The notes beneath the pieces were generated by a model. That model did no database searches and had not been told where the DNA came from. It saw nothing but the letters and a program-made list of their open reading frames with translations. From Balaenoptera acutorostrata (Eukaryota > Chordata > Mammalia > Artiodactyla > Balaenopteridae): 64,000 bases of DNA. This document shows, piece after piece, positions 1-12,509 of this stretch. Location: positions 62,001 to 126,000 of the forward strand of contig NW_026645884.1 in assembly GCF_949987535.1 (NCBI RefSeq), given 5' to 3'. Position 1 is the first letter of the stretch, and the number at the start of each line of letters is the position of its first letter. The position numbers were made by a program, and so were the translations under genes.

Positions 1-440
1 CACTGTCATCACAATGCCCCATGACAGATGTCATCACAATTCGCCATGGTCCTTGTCATCACAATGCTCCATGAACCGTGTCATCACAAGGTTCCAGGAC
101 ACTTGTCATCACAATGATCCAAGATCACATTCATCACAGTGCTCCATGAACCCTGTCATCTCAATGCTCCATAGCCTTTGTATTCACAATGCTCCATGGC
201 CCCTGTAATCACAGTGCTCCATGACCCTTTTCATCACAATGCTCCAAGACCGCTCTCAACACAATGCCCCATGACGCCTGACATCACAAATCTCCATAGC
301 CTCTCTTACCAAAAAGCTCCATGATCGGTGTCAGCAGAATGTTCCATGACACTTTTCGTCACAATACTGCAAGACCACTGTCATCACAGAGTTCTCTGCC
401 CATATCATCACAATGTTCCTTGTCACCTTTAATCACAATG
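1..440 (+). repeat. D module, right-hand end (partial)
   Basis: Diverged 25-mers enter from outside the window. The order (CCCCATGACAGATG, AAGGTTCCAGGACAC, CTCTCTTACCAAAAAG, CTCTGCCCATATC, ACCTTTAATCAC) matches the last third of complete D modules such as 9,330-9,776. The module ends at the TTTAATCAC hallmark. Confidence 0.85.
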
Positions 441-635
441 CTCCATGCCCTTTCATCACAATGCTCCAGAAATCTTTTTCATCGCAATGTTCCTTGACTG
501 TGTCATCACAATGCTCCATGGCCCTTGTCAACACAATGCTCCAGAATTCTTGTCATCACAATGTTCCATGACCGTGTCATCACAATGCTACATGACCCTG
601 GTCATCACATTTCTCCATGACCTTTGTCATCACAA
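441..635 (+). repeat. Short S block
   Basis: Two to three 74-bp units, one with GAATTC near 544. They lie between the end of a D module and the M module at 636. The same short S stretch recurs at 9,777-9,970, with a GGCCGTCATAAGC variant there. Confidence 0.8.
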
Positions 636-868
636 TGCTCTGTATAGTTTTTCATGACAATTCTAAATGACCACTTTAATCACTTTGCTTGCTGACCATT
701 TTCATCACATTTCTCTATTGTCATTACAATTCCCCATGACCCATTTCTTCACAATGCTCCATGATGCCTGTCATCACAATGCTCAATGGTTTTTGTTATC
801 ACAATGCTCCAGGACCAGTTTCATCACAATACTCCATCCCCCTTGTCATCACGGTGCACAATGAAAAG
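636..868 (+). repeat. M module without D (copy 1)
   Basis: Starts at CTCTGTATAGTTTTTCATG and includes ACCACTTTAATCACTTTG and the GGTGCACAATGAAAAG end. It then returns directly to 74-bp repeats instead of continuing into D. It is almost the same as 9,971-10,206, 12,510-12,745 and 18,600-18,834. Confidence 0.85.
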
Positions 869-1484
869 TTTCATTACAATGCTCCATGACACATGTCATC
901 ACAATGCTCTAGAATTCTTGTCATCACAATGTTCCATCACCATGTCATCACAATTCTCCATGGCCCTTGTCATCATATTGCTCCAGAATTCTTATCATCA
1001 CAATGCTCCATGACACTCGTCATCACAATGCTCCATGGCCTTTGTCATCACAATGCTCCAGATTTCTTGTCATCACAATGTTCCATGACCGTGTCATCAC
1101 AATGCTCCATGGCCCTTGTCAACACAATGCTCCAGAATTCTTGTCATCACAATGTTCCATGACCGTGTCATCAGAATGCTCCATGGCCCTTGTCAGCACA
1201 ATGCTCCAGAATTCTTCTCATGACAATGTTCCATGACCGTGTCATCACAATGCTCCATGGCCCTTGTCATCGCATTGATGCAGAATTCTTGTCATCACAA
1301 TGTTCCATGACCGTGTCATCACAATGCTCCATGACCCTTGTCATCACAATGCTCCAGAATTATTGTCATCACAATGTTCCATGACCATGTCATCACAATG
1401 GTCCATGGCCCTAGTCAGCACAATGCTCCAGAATTCTTGTCATCACAATGTTCCATGAGCGTGTCATCACAATGCTACATGACC
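869..1484 (+). repeat. S block, 74-bp EcoRI tandem
   Basis: About eight 74-bp units. One unit near 1,065 has lost the EcoRI site (AGATTTCTT). Near 1,270 there is one copy of the GCATTGATGCAG marker that is abundant in domain II. Confidence 0.85.
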
Positions 1485-3040
1485 CTGGTCATCACAGTTC
1501 TCCATAACCTTTGTCATCACAATGCTCTATGTCGCTTTTCATCACAATTCTCAATGACCACTTTAATCACTAGGCTCGCTGACCATTTTCATCATATTTC
1601 TCTATTGTCATTACAATACCCCATGACCCATTTCTTCACAATGTGCTCAATGATGCCTGTCATCACAATGCTCCATGGCTTTTGTTATCACAATGCTCCA
1701 GGACCAGTTTCATCACAATTCTCCATCCCCTTTGTCATCATGGTGCACAATGAAACCTTTCATTAAAATGCTCCATGACACTAGTCATCACAATACTCCA
1801 TGGCCTTTATTGTCACAATGCTCCCATGCACTTTTCATCACGATGTTCCATGAATACTTTCATCACATTGCTCCATGACCATTGTCATCACAATAGTCCA
1901 TACCCTTGTCAACACAATGCTGCATAATCCCTGTCATCACAATTCTCCATGACTGCTGTCATCACAATAATCCAGGACAATTTTCCTCACAGTGCTTCAT
2001 GCCCCCAGTCATCACAGTGCTCCACGATACCTTTCATCACAATTCCTAGATGATCTATGTCATCACAATGCCCCATGACACTTGTCATCACAATTCGCTA
2101 TGACCTTTGTCATCACAATACTCGATGAACCGTGTCATCACAGTGTTCCAGGACACATGTCATCACAATGATCCATGTCTACTTCCATCACTATGATCCA
2201 ATACCCCTGTCATCACAATGCTCCATGGCCCCTGTTGTCATATTGCTCCATGATCTCTTTCATCACAATGCTCCATGACCACTGTCATCACCATGCCTCA
2301 TAACGGCTCTCATCTCAATGCTCCATGGCCCCTTTCATCACAATGCTCCATGAACCCTGTCATCACAATGTACCCTGCCCTTTTCATCACAAAGCTCCGT
2401 GGGCCCTGTCATCACAATGCTCCATGCCCTGGTCATCAAAATGCTCCAGAACTCTTGTCATCATAATGCTCCATGCCAATGTCATCAAAATGCCCCATGA
2501 CACTTGTCATCACAATGCTCCATGGCCTTTGTCATCACAATGTTCCATGGCCCCTGTCATCACAGTGCCCCATGATACCTTTCATCACAAATCTAGATGA
2601 CCACTGTCATCACAATGCCCCATGACAGATGTCATCACAATTCGACATGGTCCTTGTCATCACAATGCTCCATGAACCGTGTCATCACAAGGTTCCAGGA
2701 CACTTGTCATCACAATGATCCAAGATCACATTCATCACAGTGCTCCATGAAACCTGTCATCTCAATGCTCCATAGCCTTTGAATTCACAATGCTCCATGG
2801 CCCCTGTAATCACAATGCTCCATGACGCATTTCATCACAATGCTCCAAGACCGCTGTCAACACAATGCCCCGTGATGCCTGCCATCACAAATCTCCATGG
2901 CCTCTCTTACCAAAGAGCTCCATGATCCCTGTCAGCACAATGTTCCATGACAGTTTTCGTCACAATACTCCATGTCCTGTCTCATCACAGAGTTCTCTGC
3001 CCATATCATCACAATGTTCCTTGTCAGCTTTAATCACAAT
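1485..3040 (+). repeat. M-D higher-order module, beta-like
   Basis: M begins with CTCTATGTCGCTTTTC and has the private CACTAGGCTCGC form; D follows from GGTGCAC at 1,742. It carries the beta-type CTTCATGCCCCCAG monomer near 2,004. It is closest to 62,050-63,628, sharing ACTAGGCTCG and the CACTATGATCCAATACCCC monomer near 2,198. Confidence 0.85.
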
Positions 3041-3774
3041 GCTCCATACCCTTTCACCACAATGCTCCAGAAATCTTGTCATCGCAATGTTCCTTGACCG
3101 TGTCATCACAATTCTCCATGAACCTTGTCATCACAATTCTCCAGAATTCTTCTCATCACAATGTTCCATGACCGTGTCATCACAATGCTCCATGGCCATT
3201 GTCATCACAATGCTCCAGAATTCTTGTCATCACAATGTTCCATGGCCGTGTCATCACAATGCTCCATGGCCCTGGTCATGACAATGCTCCAGAATTCTTC
3301 TCATCACAATGTTCCATGACCGTGTCATCACAATGCTCCATGGCCATTGTCATCACAATGCTCCAGAATTCTTGTCATCACAATGTTCCATGGCCGTGTC
3401 ATCACAATGCTCCATGGCCCTTGTCATCATAATGCTCCAGAATTCTTCTCATCACAATGTTACATGACCGTATCATCACAATGCTCCATGGCGCTTGTCA
3501 GCACAATGCTCCAGAATTTTTCTCATGACAATGTTCCATGACCGTGTCATCACAATGCTCCATGGCCCTTGTCATCGCAATGCTGCAGAATTCTTGTCAT
3601 CACAATGTTCCATGACCGTGTCATCATAATGCTCCATGACTCTTGTCATCACAATGCTCCAGAATTCTTGTCATCACAATGTTCCATGACCATGTCATCA
3701 CAATGGTCCATGGCCCTTGTCAACACAATGCTCCAGAATTCTTCTCATCACAATGATCCATTACCGTGTCATCA
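3041..3774 (+). repeat. S block with exact 74-bp EcoRI spacing
   Basis: GAATTC starts at 3,144, 3,218, 3,292, 3,366 and 3,440, exactly 74 bp apart. This is the clearest demonstration of the unit length in the window. Tails alternate between GGCCATT, GGCCGTG and GACCGTG. Confidence 0.92.
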
Positions 3775-5318
3775 CAATGCTCCATGACCCTGGTCATCAC
3801 AGTTCTCCATGACCTTTGTCATCACAATGCTCTATGTCGCTTTTCATCACAATTCTCAATGACCACTTTAATCACTATGCTCGCTGACCATTTTCATCAT
3901 ATTTCTCTAGTGTCATTACAATACCCCATGGCCCCTTTCTTCACAATGCTCCATGATGCCTGTCATCACAATGCTCCATGGCTTTTGTTATCACAATGCT
4001 CCAGGACCAGTTTCATCACAATTCTCCATCCATTTGTCATCATGGTGCACAATGAAACCTTTCATTAAAATGCTCCATGACACTAGTCATCACAATACTC
4101 CATGGCCTTTATCGTCACAATGCTCCCATGCACTTTTCATCACGATGTTCCATGAATACTTTCATCACATTGCTCCATGACCATTGTCATCACAATAGTC
4201 CATACCCTTGTCAACACAATCCTGCATAATCCCTGTCATCACAATTCTCCATGACTGCTGTCATCACAATAATCCAGGACAATTTTCATCACAGTGATTC
4301 ATGCCCCCAGTCATCACAGTGCTCCATGATACCTTTCATCTCAATTCCTAGATGATCAATGTCATCACAATGCCCCATGACACTTGTCATCACAATTCGC
4401 TATGACCCTTGTCATCACAATACTCGATGAACCGTGTCATCACAGTGTTCCAGGACACATGTCATCACAATGATCCATGTCTACTTCCATCACAATGCTC
4501 CATGGCCCCTGTTATCATATTGCTCCATGATCTCTTTCATCACAATGCTCCATGACCACTGTCATCACCATGCCTCATAATGGCTCTCATCTCAATGCTC
4601 CATGGCCCCTTTTCATCACAAATGCTCCATGAACCCTGTCATCACAATGTACCCTGCCCTTTTCATCACTAAGCTCCGTGGGCCCTGTCATCACAATGCT
4701 CCATGCCCTTGTCATCAAAATGCTCCAGAACTCTTGTCATCATAATGCTCCATGCCAATGTCATCAAAATGCCCCATGACACTTGTCATCACAATGCTCC
4801 ATGGCCTTTGTCATCACAATATTCCATGGCCCCTGTCATCACAGTGCTCCATGATGCCTTTCATCGCAAATCTAGATGACCACTGTCATCACAATGCCCC
4901 ATGACAGATGTCATCACAATTTGCCATGGTCCTTGTCATCACAATGCTCCGTGAACCGTGTCATCACAAGGTTCCAGGACACTTGTCATCACAATGATCC
5001 AAGCTCACATTCATCACAGTGTTCCATGAAACCTGTCATCTCAATGCTCCATAGCCTTTGAATTCACAATGCTCCATGGCCCCTGTAATCACAATGCTCC
5101 ATGACGCCTTTCATCACAATGCTCCAAGACCGCTGTCAACACAATGCCCCATGATGCCTGCCATCACAAATCTTCATGGCCTCTCTTACCAAAGAGCTCC
5201 ATGATCCCTGTCAGCACAATGTTCCATGACAGTTTTCGTCACAATACTCCATGTCATGTCTCATCACAGAGTTCTCTGCCCATATCATCACAATGTTCCT
5301 TTTCACCGGTAATCACAA
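3775..5318 (+). repeat. M-D higher-order module, beta-like
   Basis: GGTGCAC is at 4,044 and the closing hallmark near 5,310 reads CACCGGTAATCAC instead of CACCTTTAATCAC, a form shared only with 60,870. Two single-base insertions at about 4,609-4,622 (CCCTTTTCATCACAAATG) distinguish it from other copies. Confidence 0.85.
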
Positions 5319-6204
5319 TGCTCCATACCCTTTCACCACAATGCTCCAGAAACCTTGTCATCGCAATGTTCCTTGACCGTGTCATCACAATTCTCCATGA
5401 ACCTTGTCATCACAATTCTCCAGAATTCTTGTCATCACAATGTTCCATGGCCGTGTCATCACAATGCTCCATGGCTCTTGTCATCATAATGCTCCAGAAT
5501 TCTTGTCATCACAATGTTCCATGACCGTATCATCACAATTCTCCATGAACCTTGTCATCACAATTCTCCAGAATTCTTGTCATCACAATGTTCCATGGCC
5601 GTGTCATCACAATGCTCCATGGCCCTTGTCATGACAATGCTCCAGAATTCTTGTCATCACAATGTTCCATGACCGTGTCATCACAATGCTCCATGACCCT
5701 TGTCATCACAATGCTCCAGAATTCTTGTCATCACGATGTTCCATGACCATGTCATCACAAAGGTCCATGGCCCTTGTCAGCACAATGCTCCAGAATCCTT
5801 CTCATCACAATGCTCCATGACCGTGTCATCACAATGCTCCATCGCCTTTGTCATCAGAATGCTCCAGAATTCTTGTCATCACAATGTTCCATGACCGTGT
5901 CATCACAATGCTCCATGGCCCTTGTCAGCACAACGCTCCAGAATTCTTTTCATGACAAGGTTCCATGACCGTGTCATCACAATGCTCCATGGCCCTTTTC
6001 ATCGCAATGCTGCAGAATTCTTTTCATCACAATGTTCCATGACCGTGTCATCACAATGATCCATGGCCCTTGTCATCACAATGCTCCAGAATTATTGTCA
6101 TCACAATGTTCCATGACCATGTCATCACAATGGTCCATGGCCCTAGTCAGCACAATGCTCCAGAATTCTTGTCATCACAATGTTCCATGACCGTGTCATC
6201 ACAA
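5319..6204 (+). repeat. S block
   Basis: About twelve 74-bp units with tails GGCTCTT, GGCCCTT and GACCCTT. Near 6,001 one monomer carries the GCAATGCTGCAG variant, which creates a PstI-type CTGCAG. Confidence 0.85.
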
Positions 6205-6999
6205 TGCTACATGACCCTGGTCATCACAGTTCTCCATGACCTTTGTAATCACAATGCTCTATGTCGCTTTTCATCACAATTCTCAATGACCACTTTAATC
6301 ACTATGCTCGCTGACCATTTTCATCATATTTCTCTAGTGTCATTACAATACCCCATGGCCCCTTTCTTCACAATGCTCCATGATGCCTGTCATCACAATG
6401 CTCCATGGCTTTTGTTATCACAATGCTCCGGGACCAGTTTCATCACAATTCTCCATCCCCTTTGTCATCAAGGTGCACAATGAAACCTTTCATTAAAATG
6501 CTCCATGACACTAGTCATCACAATACTCCATGGCCTTTATTGTCACAATGCTCCCATGCACTTTTCATCACGATGTTCCATGAATACTTTCATCACATTG
6601 CTCCATGACCATTGTCATCACAATAGTCCATACCCTTGTCAACACAATGCTGCATAATCCCTGTCATCACAATTCTCCATGACTGCTGTCATCACAATAA
6701 TCCAGGACAATTTTCCTCACAGTGCTTCATGCCCCCAGTCATCACAGTGCTCCACGATACCTTTCATCACAATTCCTAGATGATCAATGTCATCACAATG
6801 CCCCATGACACTTGTCATCACAATTCGCTATGACCCTTGTCATCACAATACTCGATGAACCGTGTCATCACAGTGTTCCAGGACACATGTCATCACAATG
6901 ATCCATGTCTACTTCCATCACAATGCTCCAATACCCCTGTCATCACAATGCTCCATGGCCCCTGTTATCATATTGCTCCATGATCTCTTTCATCACAAT
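6205..6999 (+). repeat. M-D module, truncated on the right
   Basis: Normal M and early D (GGTGCAC at 6,472) up to CTCTTTCATCACAATG near 6,998, then an abrupt return to 74-bp S repeats. The remaining ~0.8 kb of D (from the CATGCCTCATAACGG monomer to TTTAATCAC) is missing. The break lies in the shared TCATCACAATG core, as expected for unequal exchange. Confidence 0.82.
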
Positions 7000-7098
7000 G
7001 TTCCATGACCGTGTCATCACAATGCTCCATAATTCTTGTCATCACAATGTTCCATGACCGTGTCATCACAATGCTCCATGGCCCTTGTCATCACAATG

Positions 7099-7111
7099 CT
7101 CCAGAATTCTT
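7099..7111. repeat. SINE target-site duplication, left copy
   Basis: CTCCAGAATTCTT is repeated exactly at 7,428-7,440. It is ordinary S-unit sequence including the EcoRI site. The exact right edge is blurred because it merges with the T-run of the SINE tail. Confidence 0.85.
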
Positions 7112-7166
7112 TTTTTTTTTTAAAGATTTATTTTTTTTATTGATTAATTGATTGATTGATTGATTG
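7112..7166 (-). repeat. SINE 3' tail: A-rich run and (AATC)n microsatellite
   Basis: On the plus strand a T-run at 7,110-7,121 and T-rich stretch to 7,138 are followed by GATT repeats at about 7,142-7,166, one of them imperfect (GATTAATT). This corresponds to the A-rich SINE tail with a tetranucleotide expansion. Confidence 0.85.
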
Positions 7167-7361
7167 CTATGTTGGGTCTTCGTTTCTGTGCTAGGGCTTT
7201 CTCTAGTTGTGGCAAGTGGGGGCCACTCTTCATCACGGTGCGCGGGCTTCTCACCATCGCGGCCCCTCTTGTTGCGGAGCGCAGGCTCCAGACACGCAGG
7301 CTCAGTAATTGTGGTTCACGGGCCCAGCCGCTCTGCGGCACGTGGGATCTTCCCAGACCAC

Positions 7362-7371
7362 GGCTCGAACC
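7362..7371 (-). promoter_or_regulatory. RNA polymerase III B box of the SINE
   Basis: The minus strand reads GGTTCGAGCC, an intact match to the B-box consensus GGTTCGANNCC. It lies 32 nt downstream of the A box, normal spacing for a tRNA-type internal promoter. Both boxes look intact; whether the copy is transcribed cannot be told. Confidence 0.82.
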
Positions 7372-7403
7372 CGTGTCCCCTGCATTAGCAGGCAGATTCT
7401 CAA

Positions 7404-7414
7404 CCACTGCGCCA
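7404..7414 (-). promoter_or_regulatory. RNA polymerase III A box of the SINE
   Basis: The minus strand reads TGGCGCAGTGG, matching the A-box consensus of tRNA-derived promoters. It lies about 13 nt inside the SINE 5' end. Confidence 0.8.
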
Positions 7415-7427
7415 CCAGGGAAGCCCA

Positions 7428-7440
7428 CTCCAGAATTCTT
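7428..7440. repeat. SINE target-site duplication, right copy
   Basis: Second copy of CTCCAGAATTCTT, immediately after the SINE head; the satellite continues with GTCATCAAAATG. On the SINE strand the duplication begins AAGAATTC, an A-rich start compatible with L1-type endonuclease nicking. Confidence 0.85.
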
Positions 7441-8239
7441 GTCATCAAAATGTTCCATACCGTGTCATCACAATGCTCCATGGCCCTTGTCAGCACAATG
7501 CTCCAGAATACTTGTCATCACAATGTTCCATGACCGTGTCATCACAATGTTCCATGGCGGTGTCATCACAATGCTCCATGGCCCTTGTCATCATAATGCT
7601 CCAGAATTCTTCTCATTACTATATTCCATGAACGTGTCATCACAATGCTCTATGGCGCTTGTCATCAGAATGCTCCAGAATTCTTGTCATCACAATGTTC
7701 CATGACCGTGTCATCACAATGCTCCATGGCACTTGTCAGCACAGTGCTCCAGAATTTTTGTCATCACAATGTTCCATGGCCGTGTCATCACAATGCTCCA
7801 TGGCCCTTGTCATCATAGTGCTCCAGAATTCTTTTCATCACAATGTTCCATGACCGTATCATCACAATGCTCCATGGCCCTTGTCAGCACAATGCTCCAG
7901 AATTCTTCTCATGACAATGTTCCATGACCGTGTCATCACAATGCTCCATCGCCTTTGTCATCAGAATGCTCCAGAATTCTTGTCATCACAATGTTCCATG
8001 ACCGTGTCATCACAATGCTCCATGGCACTTGTCAGCACAGTGCTCCAGAATTCTTGTCATCACAATGTTCCATGACTGTGTCATCACAATGCTCCATGGC
8101 CCTTGTCATCACAATGCTCCAGAATTCTTGTCATCACAATGTTCCATGACCATGTCATCACAGTGGTCCATGGCCATAGTCAGCACAATGCTCCAGAATT
8201 CTTGTCATCACAATGTTCCATGACCGTGTCATCACAATG

Positions 8240-9776
8240 CTACATGACCCTGGTCATCACATTTCTCCATGACCTTTGTCATCACACTGCTCTATGTCGC
8301 TTTTCAACACAATTCTCAATGACCACTTTAATCACTATGCTCGCTGACCATTTTCATCATATTTCTCTAGTGTCTTTTCAATACCCCATGGCCCCTTTCT
8401 TCACAATGCTCCATGATGCCTGTCATCACAATGCTCCATGGCTTTTGTTATCACAATGCTCCAGGACCAGTTTCATCACAATTCTCCATCCCCTTTTTCA
8501 TCATGGTGCACAATGAAACCTTTCATTAAAATGCTACATGACACTACTCATCACAATACACCATGGCCTTTATCATCACAATGCTCCCATGCACTTTTCA
8601 TCACGATGTTCCATGAACACTTTCATCATATTGCTCCATGACCATTGTCATCACAATTGTCCATACCCTTGTCAACACAATGCTGCATAATCCCTGTCAT
8701 CACAATTCTCCATGACTGCTGTCATCACAATAATCCAGGACAATTTTCATCACAGTGCTCCATGATACCTTTCATCACAATTCCTAGATGATCAATGTCA
8801 CACAATGCCCCATGACACTTGTCATCACAATTCGCTATGACCCTTGTCATCACAATACTCGATGAACCGTGTCATCACAGTGTTCCAGGATACATGTCAT
8901 CACAATGATCCATGTCTACTTCCATCACAATGCTCCAATACCCCTGTCAACACAATGCTCCATGGCCCCTGTTATCATATTGCTCCATGATCTCTTTCAT
9001 CACAATGCTCCATGACCACTGTCATCACCATGCCTCATAACGACTCTCATCTCAATGCTCCATGGCCCCTTTCATCACAATGCTCCATGAACCCTGTCAT
9101 CACAATGTACCCTGCCCTTTTCATCACAAATCTCCGTGGGCCCTGTCATCACAATGCTCCATGCCCTTGTCATCAAAATGCTCCAGAACTCTTGTCATCA
9201 TAATGCTCCATGCCAATGTCATCAAAATGCCCCATGACACTTGTCATCACAATGCTCCATGGCCTTTGTCATCACAATGTTCCATGGCTACTGTCATCAC
9301 AGTGCTCCATGATACCTTTCATCGCAAATCTAGATGACCACTGTCATCACAATGCCCCATGACAGATGTCATCACAATTCGCCATGGTCCTTGTCATCAC
9401 AATGCTCCATGAACCGTGTCATCACAAGGTTCCAGGACACTTGTCATCACAATGATCCAAGATCACATTCATCACAGTGCTCCATGAACCCTGTCATCTC
9501 AATGCTCCATAGCCTTTGTATTCACAATGCTCCATGGCCCCTGTAATCACAGTGCTCCATGACCCTTTTCATCACAATGCTCCAAGACCGCTCTCAACAC
9601 AATGCCCCATGACGCCTGACATCACAAATCTCCATAGCCTCTCTTACCAAAAAGCTCCATGATCGGTGTCAGCAGAATGTTCCATGACACTTTTCGTCAC
9701 AATACTGCAAGACCACTGTCATCACAGAGTTCTCTGCCCATATCATCACAATGTTCCTTGTCACCTTTAATCACAA
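8240..9776 (+). repeat. M-D higher-order module, intermediate type
   Basis: GGTGCA is at 8,505. It lacks the CTTCATGCCCCCAG monomer (8,750 goes straight to CAGTGCTCCATGATACC) and so resembles alpha units there, but keeps the beta CAATAATCCAGG monomer. A 2-bp loss gives GTCACACAATG near 8,797. Confidence 0.83.
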
Positions 9777-9970
9777 TGCTCCATGCCCTTTCATCACAAT
9801 GCTCAAGAAATCTTTTTCATCGCAATGTTCCTTGACTGTGTCATCACAATGCTCCATGGCCGTCATAAGCACAATGCTCCAGAATTCTTGTCACCACAAT
9901 GTTCCATGACCGTGTCATCACAATGCTACATGACCCTGGTCATCACAGTTCTCCATGACCTTTGTCATCA
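9777..9970 (+). repeat. Short S block
   Basis: Counterpart of 441-635 at an offset of 9,338. It differs in the GGCCGTCATAAGC monomer, related to the GGCCGTCATCAGC form in domain III. Confidence 0.8.
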
Positions 9971-10206
9971 CAATGCTCTGTATAGTTTTTCATGACAATT
10001 CTAAATGACCACTTTAATCACTTTGCTTGCTGACCATTTTCATCACATTTCTCTATTGTCATTACAATTCCCCATGACCCATTTCTTCACAATGCTCCAT
10101 GATGCCTGTCATCACAATGCTCAATGGTTTTTGTTATCACAATGCTCCAGGACCAGTTTCATCACAATACTCCATCCCCCTTGTCATCACGGTGCACAAT
10201 GAAAAG
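9971..10206 (+). repeat. M module without D (copy 2)
   Basis: Same GTATAG start and AATGAAAAG end as the copy at 636-868. It opens domain II, in which no D module occurs for about 15 kb. Confidence 0.85.
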
Positions 10207-11945
10207 TTTCATTACAATGCTCCATGACACATGTCATCACAATGCTCTAGAATTCTTGTCATCACAATGTTCCATCACCATGTCATCACAATTCTCCATG
10301 GCCCTTGTCCTCATATTGCTCCAGAATTCTTATCATCACAATGCTCCATGACACTTCTCATCACAATGCTCCATGGCCCTTGTCATCACAATGCTCCAGA
10401 ATTCTTGTCATCACAATGTTCCATGGCCGTGTCATCACAATGCTCCATGGCCCTTGTCATCACAATGCTCCAGAATTCTTCTCATCACAATGTTCCATGA
10501 CAGTGTCATCACAATGCTACATGGCCATTGTCATCACAATGCTCCCGAATTCTTGTCATCACAATGTTCCATGGCCCTGTCATCACAATGCTCCATGGCC
10601 CTTGTCATCATAATGCTCCAGAATTCTTGTCATCACAATGTTCCATGACCGTATCATCACAATGCTCCATGGCCCTTGTCAGCACAATGCTCCAGAATTC
10701 TTCTCATCACAATGTTCCATGACCGTGTCATCACAATGCTCCATGGCCCTTGTCATCACAATGCTCCAGAATTCTTGTCATCACAATGTTCCATGACAGT
10801 GTCATCACAATGCTACATGGCCATTGTCATCACAATGCTCCCGAATTCTTGTCATCACAATGTTCCATGACCGTGTCATCAGAATGCTCCATGGCCCTTG
10901 TCAGCACAATGCTCCAGAATTCTTCTCATGACAATGTTCCCTGACCGTGTCATCACAATGCTCCATGGCCCTTGTCATTGCATTGATGCAGAATTCTTGT
11001 CATCACAATGTTCCATGACCGTGTCATCACAATGCTCCATGGCCCTTGTCAACACAATGCTCCAGAATTCTTGTCATCACAATGTTCCATGACCGTGTCA
11101 TCAGAATGCTCCATGGCCCTTGTCAGCACAATGCTCCAGAATTCTTCTCATGACAATGTTCCATGACCGTGTCATCACAATGCTCCATGGCCCTTGTCAT
11201 CGCATTGATGCAGAATTCTTGTCATCACAATGTTCCATGACCGTGTCATCACAATGCTCCATGACCCTTGTCATCACAATGCGCCAGAATTCTTGTCATC
11301 ACAATGTTCCATGACCATGTCATCACAATGCTCCATGGCTCTGGTCATGACAATGCTCCAGAATTCTTCTCATCAAAATGTTCCATGACCGTGTCATCAC
11401 AATGCTCCATGGCCCTTGTCATCATAATGCTCCAGAATTCTTGTCATCACAATGTTCCATGACCGTATAATCACAATGCTCCATGGCCCTTGTCATCACA
11501 ATGCTCCAGAATTCTTCTCATCACAATGTTCCATGACAGTGTCATCACAATGCTACATGGCCATTGTCATCACAATGCTCCCGAATTCTTGTCATCACAA
11601 TGTTCCATGGCCCTGTCATCACAATGCTCCATGGCCCTTGTCATCATAATGCTCCAGAATTCTTGTCATCACAATGTTCGATGACCGTATCATCACAATG
11701 CTCCATGGCCCTTGTCAGCACAATGCTCCAGAATTCTTCTCATCACAATGTTCCATGACCGTGTCATCACAATGCTCCATGGCCCTTGTCATCACAATGC
11801 TCCAGAATTCTTGTCATCACAATGTTCCATGACCGTCTCATCACAATGCTCCATAATTCTTGTCATCACAATGTTCCATGACCGTGTCATCAAAATGCTA
11901 CATGACCCTAGTCATCACAGTTCTCCATGACCTTTGTCATCACAA
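10207..11945 (+). repeat. S block with GCATTGATGCAG marker units
   Basis: About 23 units. The marker monomer GCATTGATGCAG occurs near 10,980 and 11,203, about 222 bp (three units) apart. A CTCCCGAATTC variant also recurs. Confidence 0.87.
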
Positions 11946-12178
11946 AGCTCTATATAGTTTTTCATGACTATTCTAAATGACCACTTTAATCACTTTGCTT
12001 GCTGACCATTTTCATCACATTTCTCTATTGTCATTACAATTCCCCATGCTCCCTTTCTTCACAATGCTCCATGATGACTGTCATCACAATGCTCAATGGT
12101 TTTTGTTATCACAATGCTCCAGGACCATTTTCATCACAATACTCCATCCCCCTTGTCATCACGGTTCACAATGAAACC
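11946..12178 (+). repeat. M module without D (copy 3, GGTTCAC subtype)
   Basis: Starts CACAAAGCTCTATATAG, has the private CCCATGCTCCC monomer near 12,045 and ends in GGTTCACAATGAAACC rather than GGTGCAC. The same subtype is at 18,036, 20,055 and 36,586. Confidence 0.85.
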
Positions 12179-12509
12179 TCTCATTACAATGCGCCATGGC
12201 CCTTGTTATCACAATGCTCCAGAATTCTTGTCATCACCATGTTCCATGACCATGTCATCACAATTCTCCATGGCCCTTGTCATCACAATGCTCCATGACA
12301 CTCGTCATCACAATGCTCCATGTCCTTTGTCATCACAATGCTCCAGATTTCTTGTCATCACAATGTTCCATGACCGTGTCATCACAATGCTCCATGGCCC
12401 TTGTCAACACAATGCTCCAGAATTCTTGTCATCACAATGTTCCATGACCGTGTCATCACAATGCTACATGACCCTGGTCATCACAGTTCTCCATGACCTT
12501 TGTCATCAC
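12179..12509 (+). repeat. Short S block between M copies
   Basis: Four to five units, including CGCCATGG near 12,191 and AGATTTCTT near 12,344. The arrangement M(GGTTCAC)-S-M(GTATAG) is repeated at 18,036-18,834. Confidence 0.82.

Larger units (their letters stand above)
7112..7427 (-). mobile_element. tRNA-derived SINE, CHR type (Cetacea-hippo-ruminant)
   Basis: On the minus strand the element starts GGGCTTCCCTGGTGGCGCAG at about 7,426, with a tRNA-related head of about 80 bp containing RNA polymerase III A and B boxes. A tRNA-unrelated body follows, and it ends in a (AATC)n tract and an A-rich tail near 7,112. This order, the head sequence and the ~316-bp length fit the tRNA-Glu-derived CHR SINE family; the wording of head and body looks most cetacean. 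It is nonautonomous, moved by LINE machinery, and encodes no protein. It is flanked by a perfect 13-bp duplication of satellite sequence, so it jumped into an existing array. It is the only interspersed element in the window. A ruminant or hippo origin is possible but less likely. Confidence 0.93.
7000..8239 (+). repeat. S block interrupted by a SINE
   Basis: 74-bp units flank the retroposon, and the frame of the tandem resumes after it. The ATTACTATATTCCATGAACG monomer appears near 7,615, a variant otherwise typical of domain III S blocks (32,950; 46,705). Confidence 0.85.

Noticed and set aside
7345..7427. tRNA gene suggested by A and B boxes
   Set aside because: The tRNA-like part is the head of a SINE with a target-site duplication and A-rich tail. 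It has no intact cloverleaf that I could recognise.
7144..7705. Open frames on both strands across the SINE (for example 7,144-7,458 minus and 7,160-7,705 plus)
   Set aside because: They join SINE body to flanking satellite. CHR SINEs encode no protein, and the frames continue into repeat translation.
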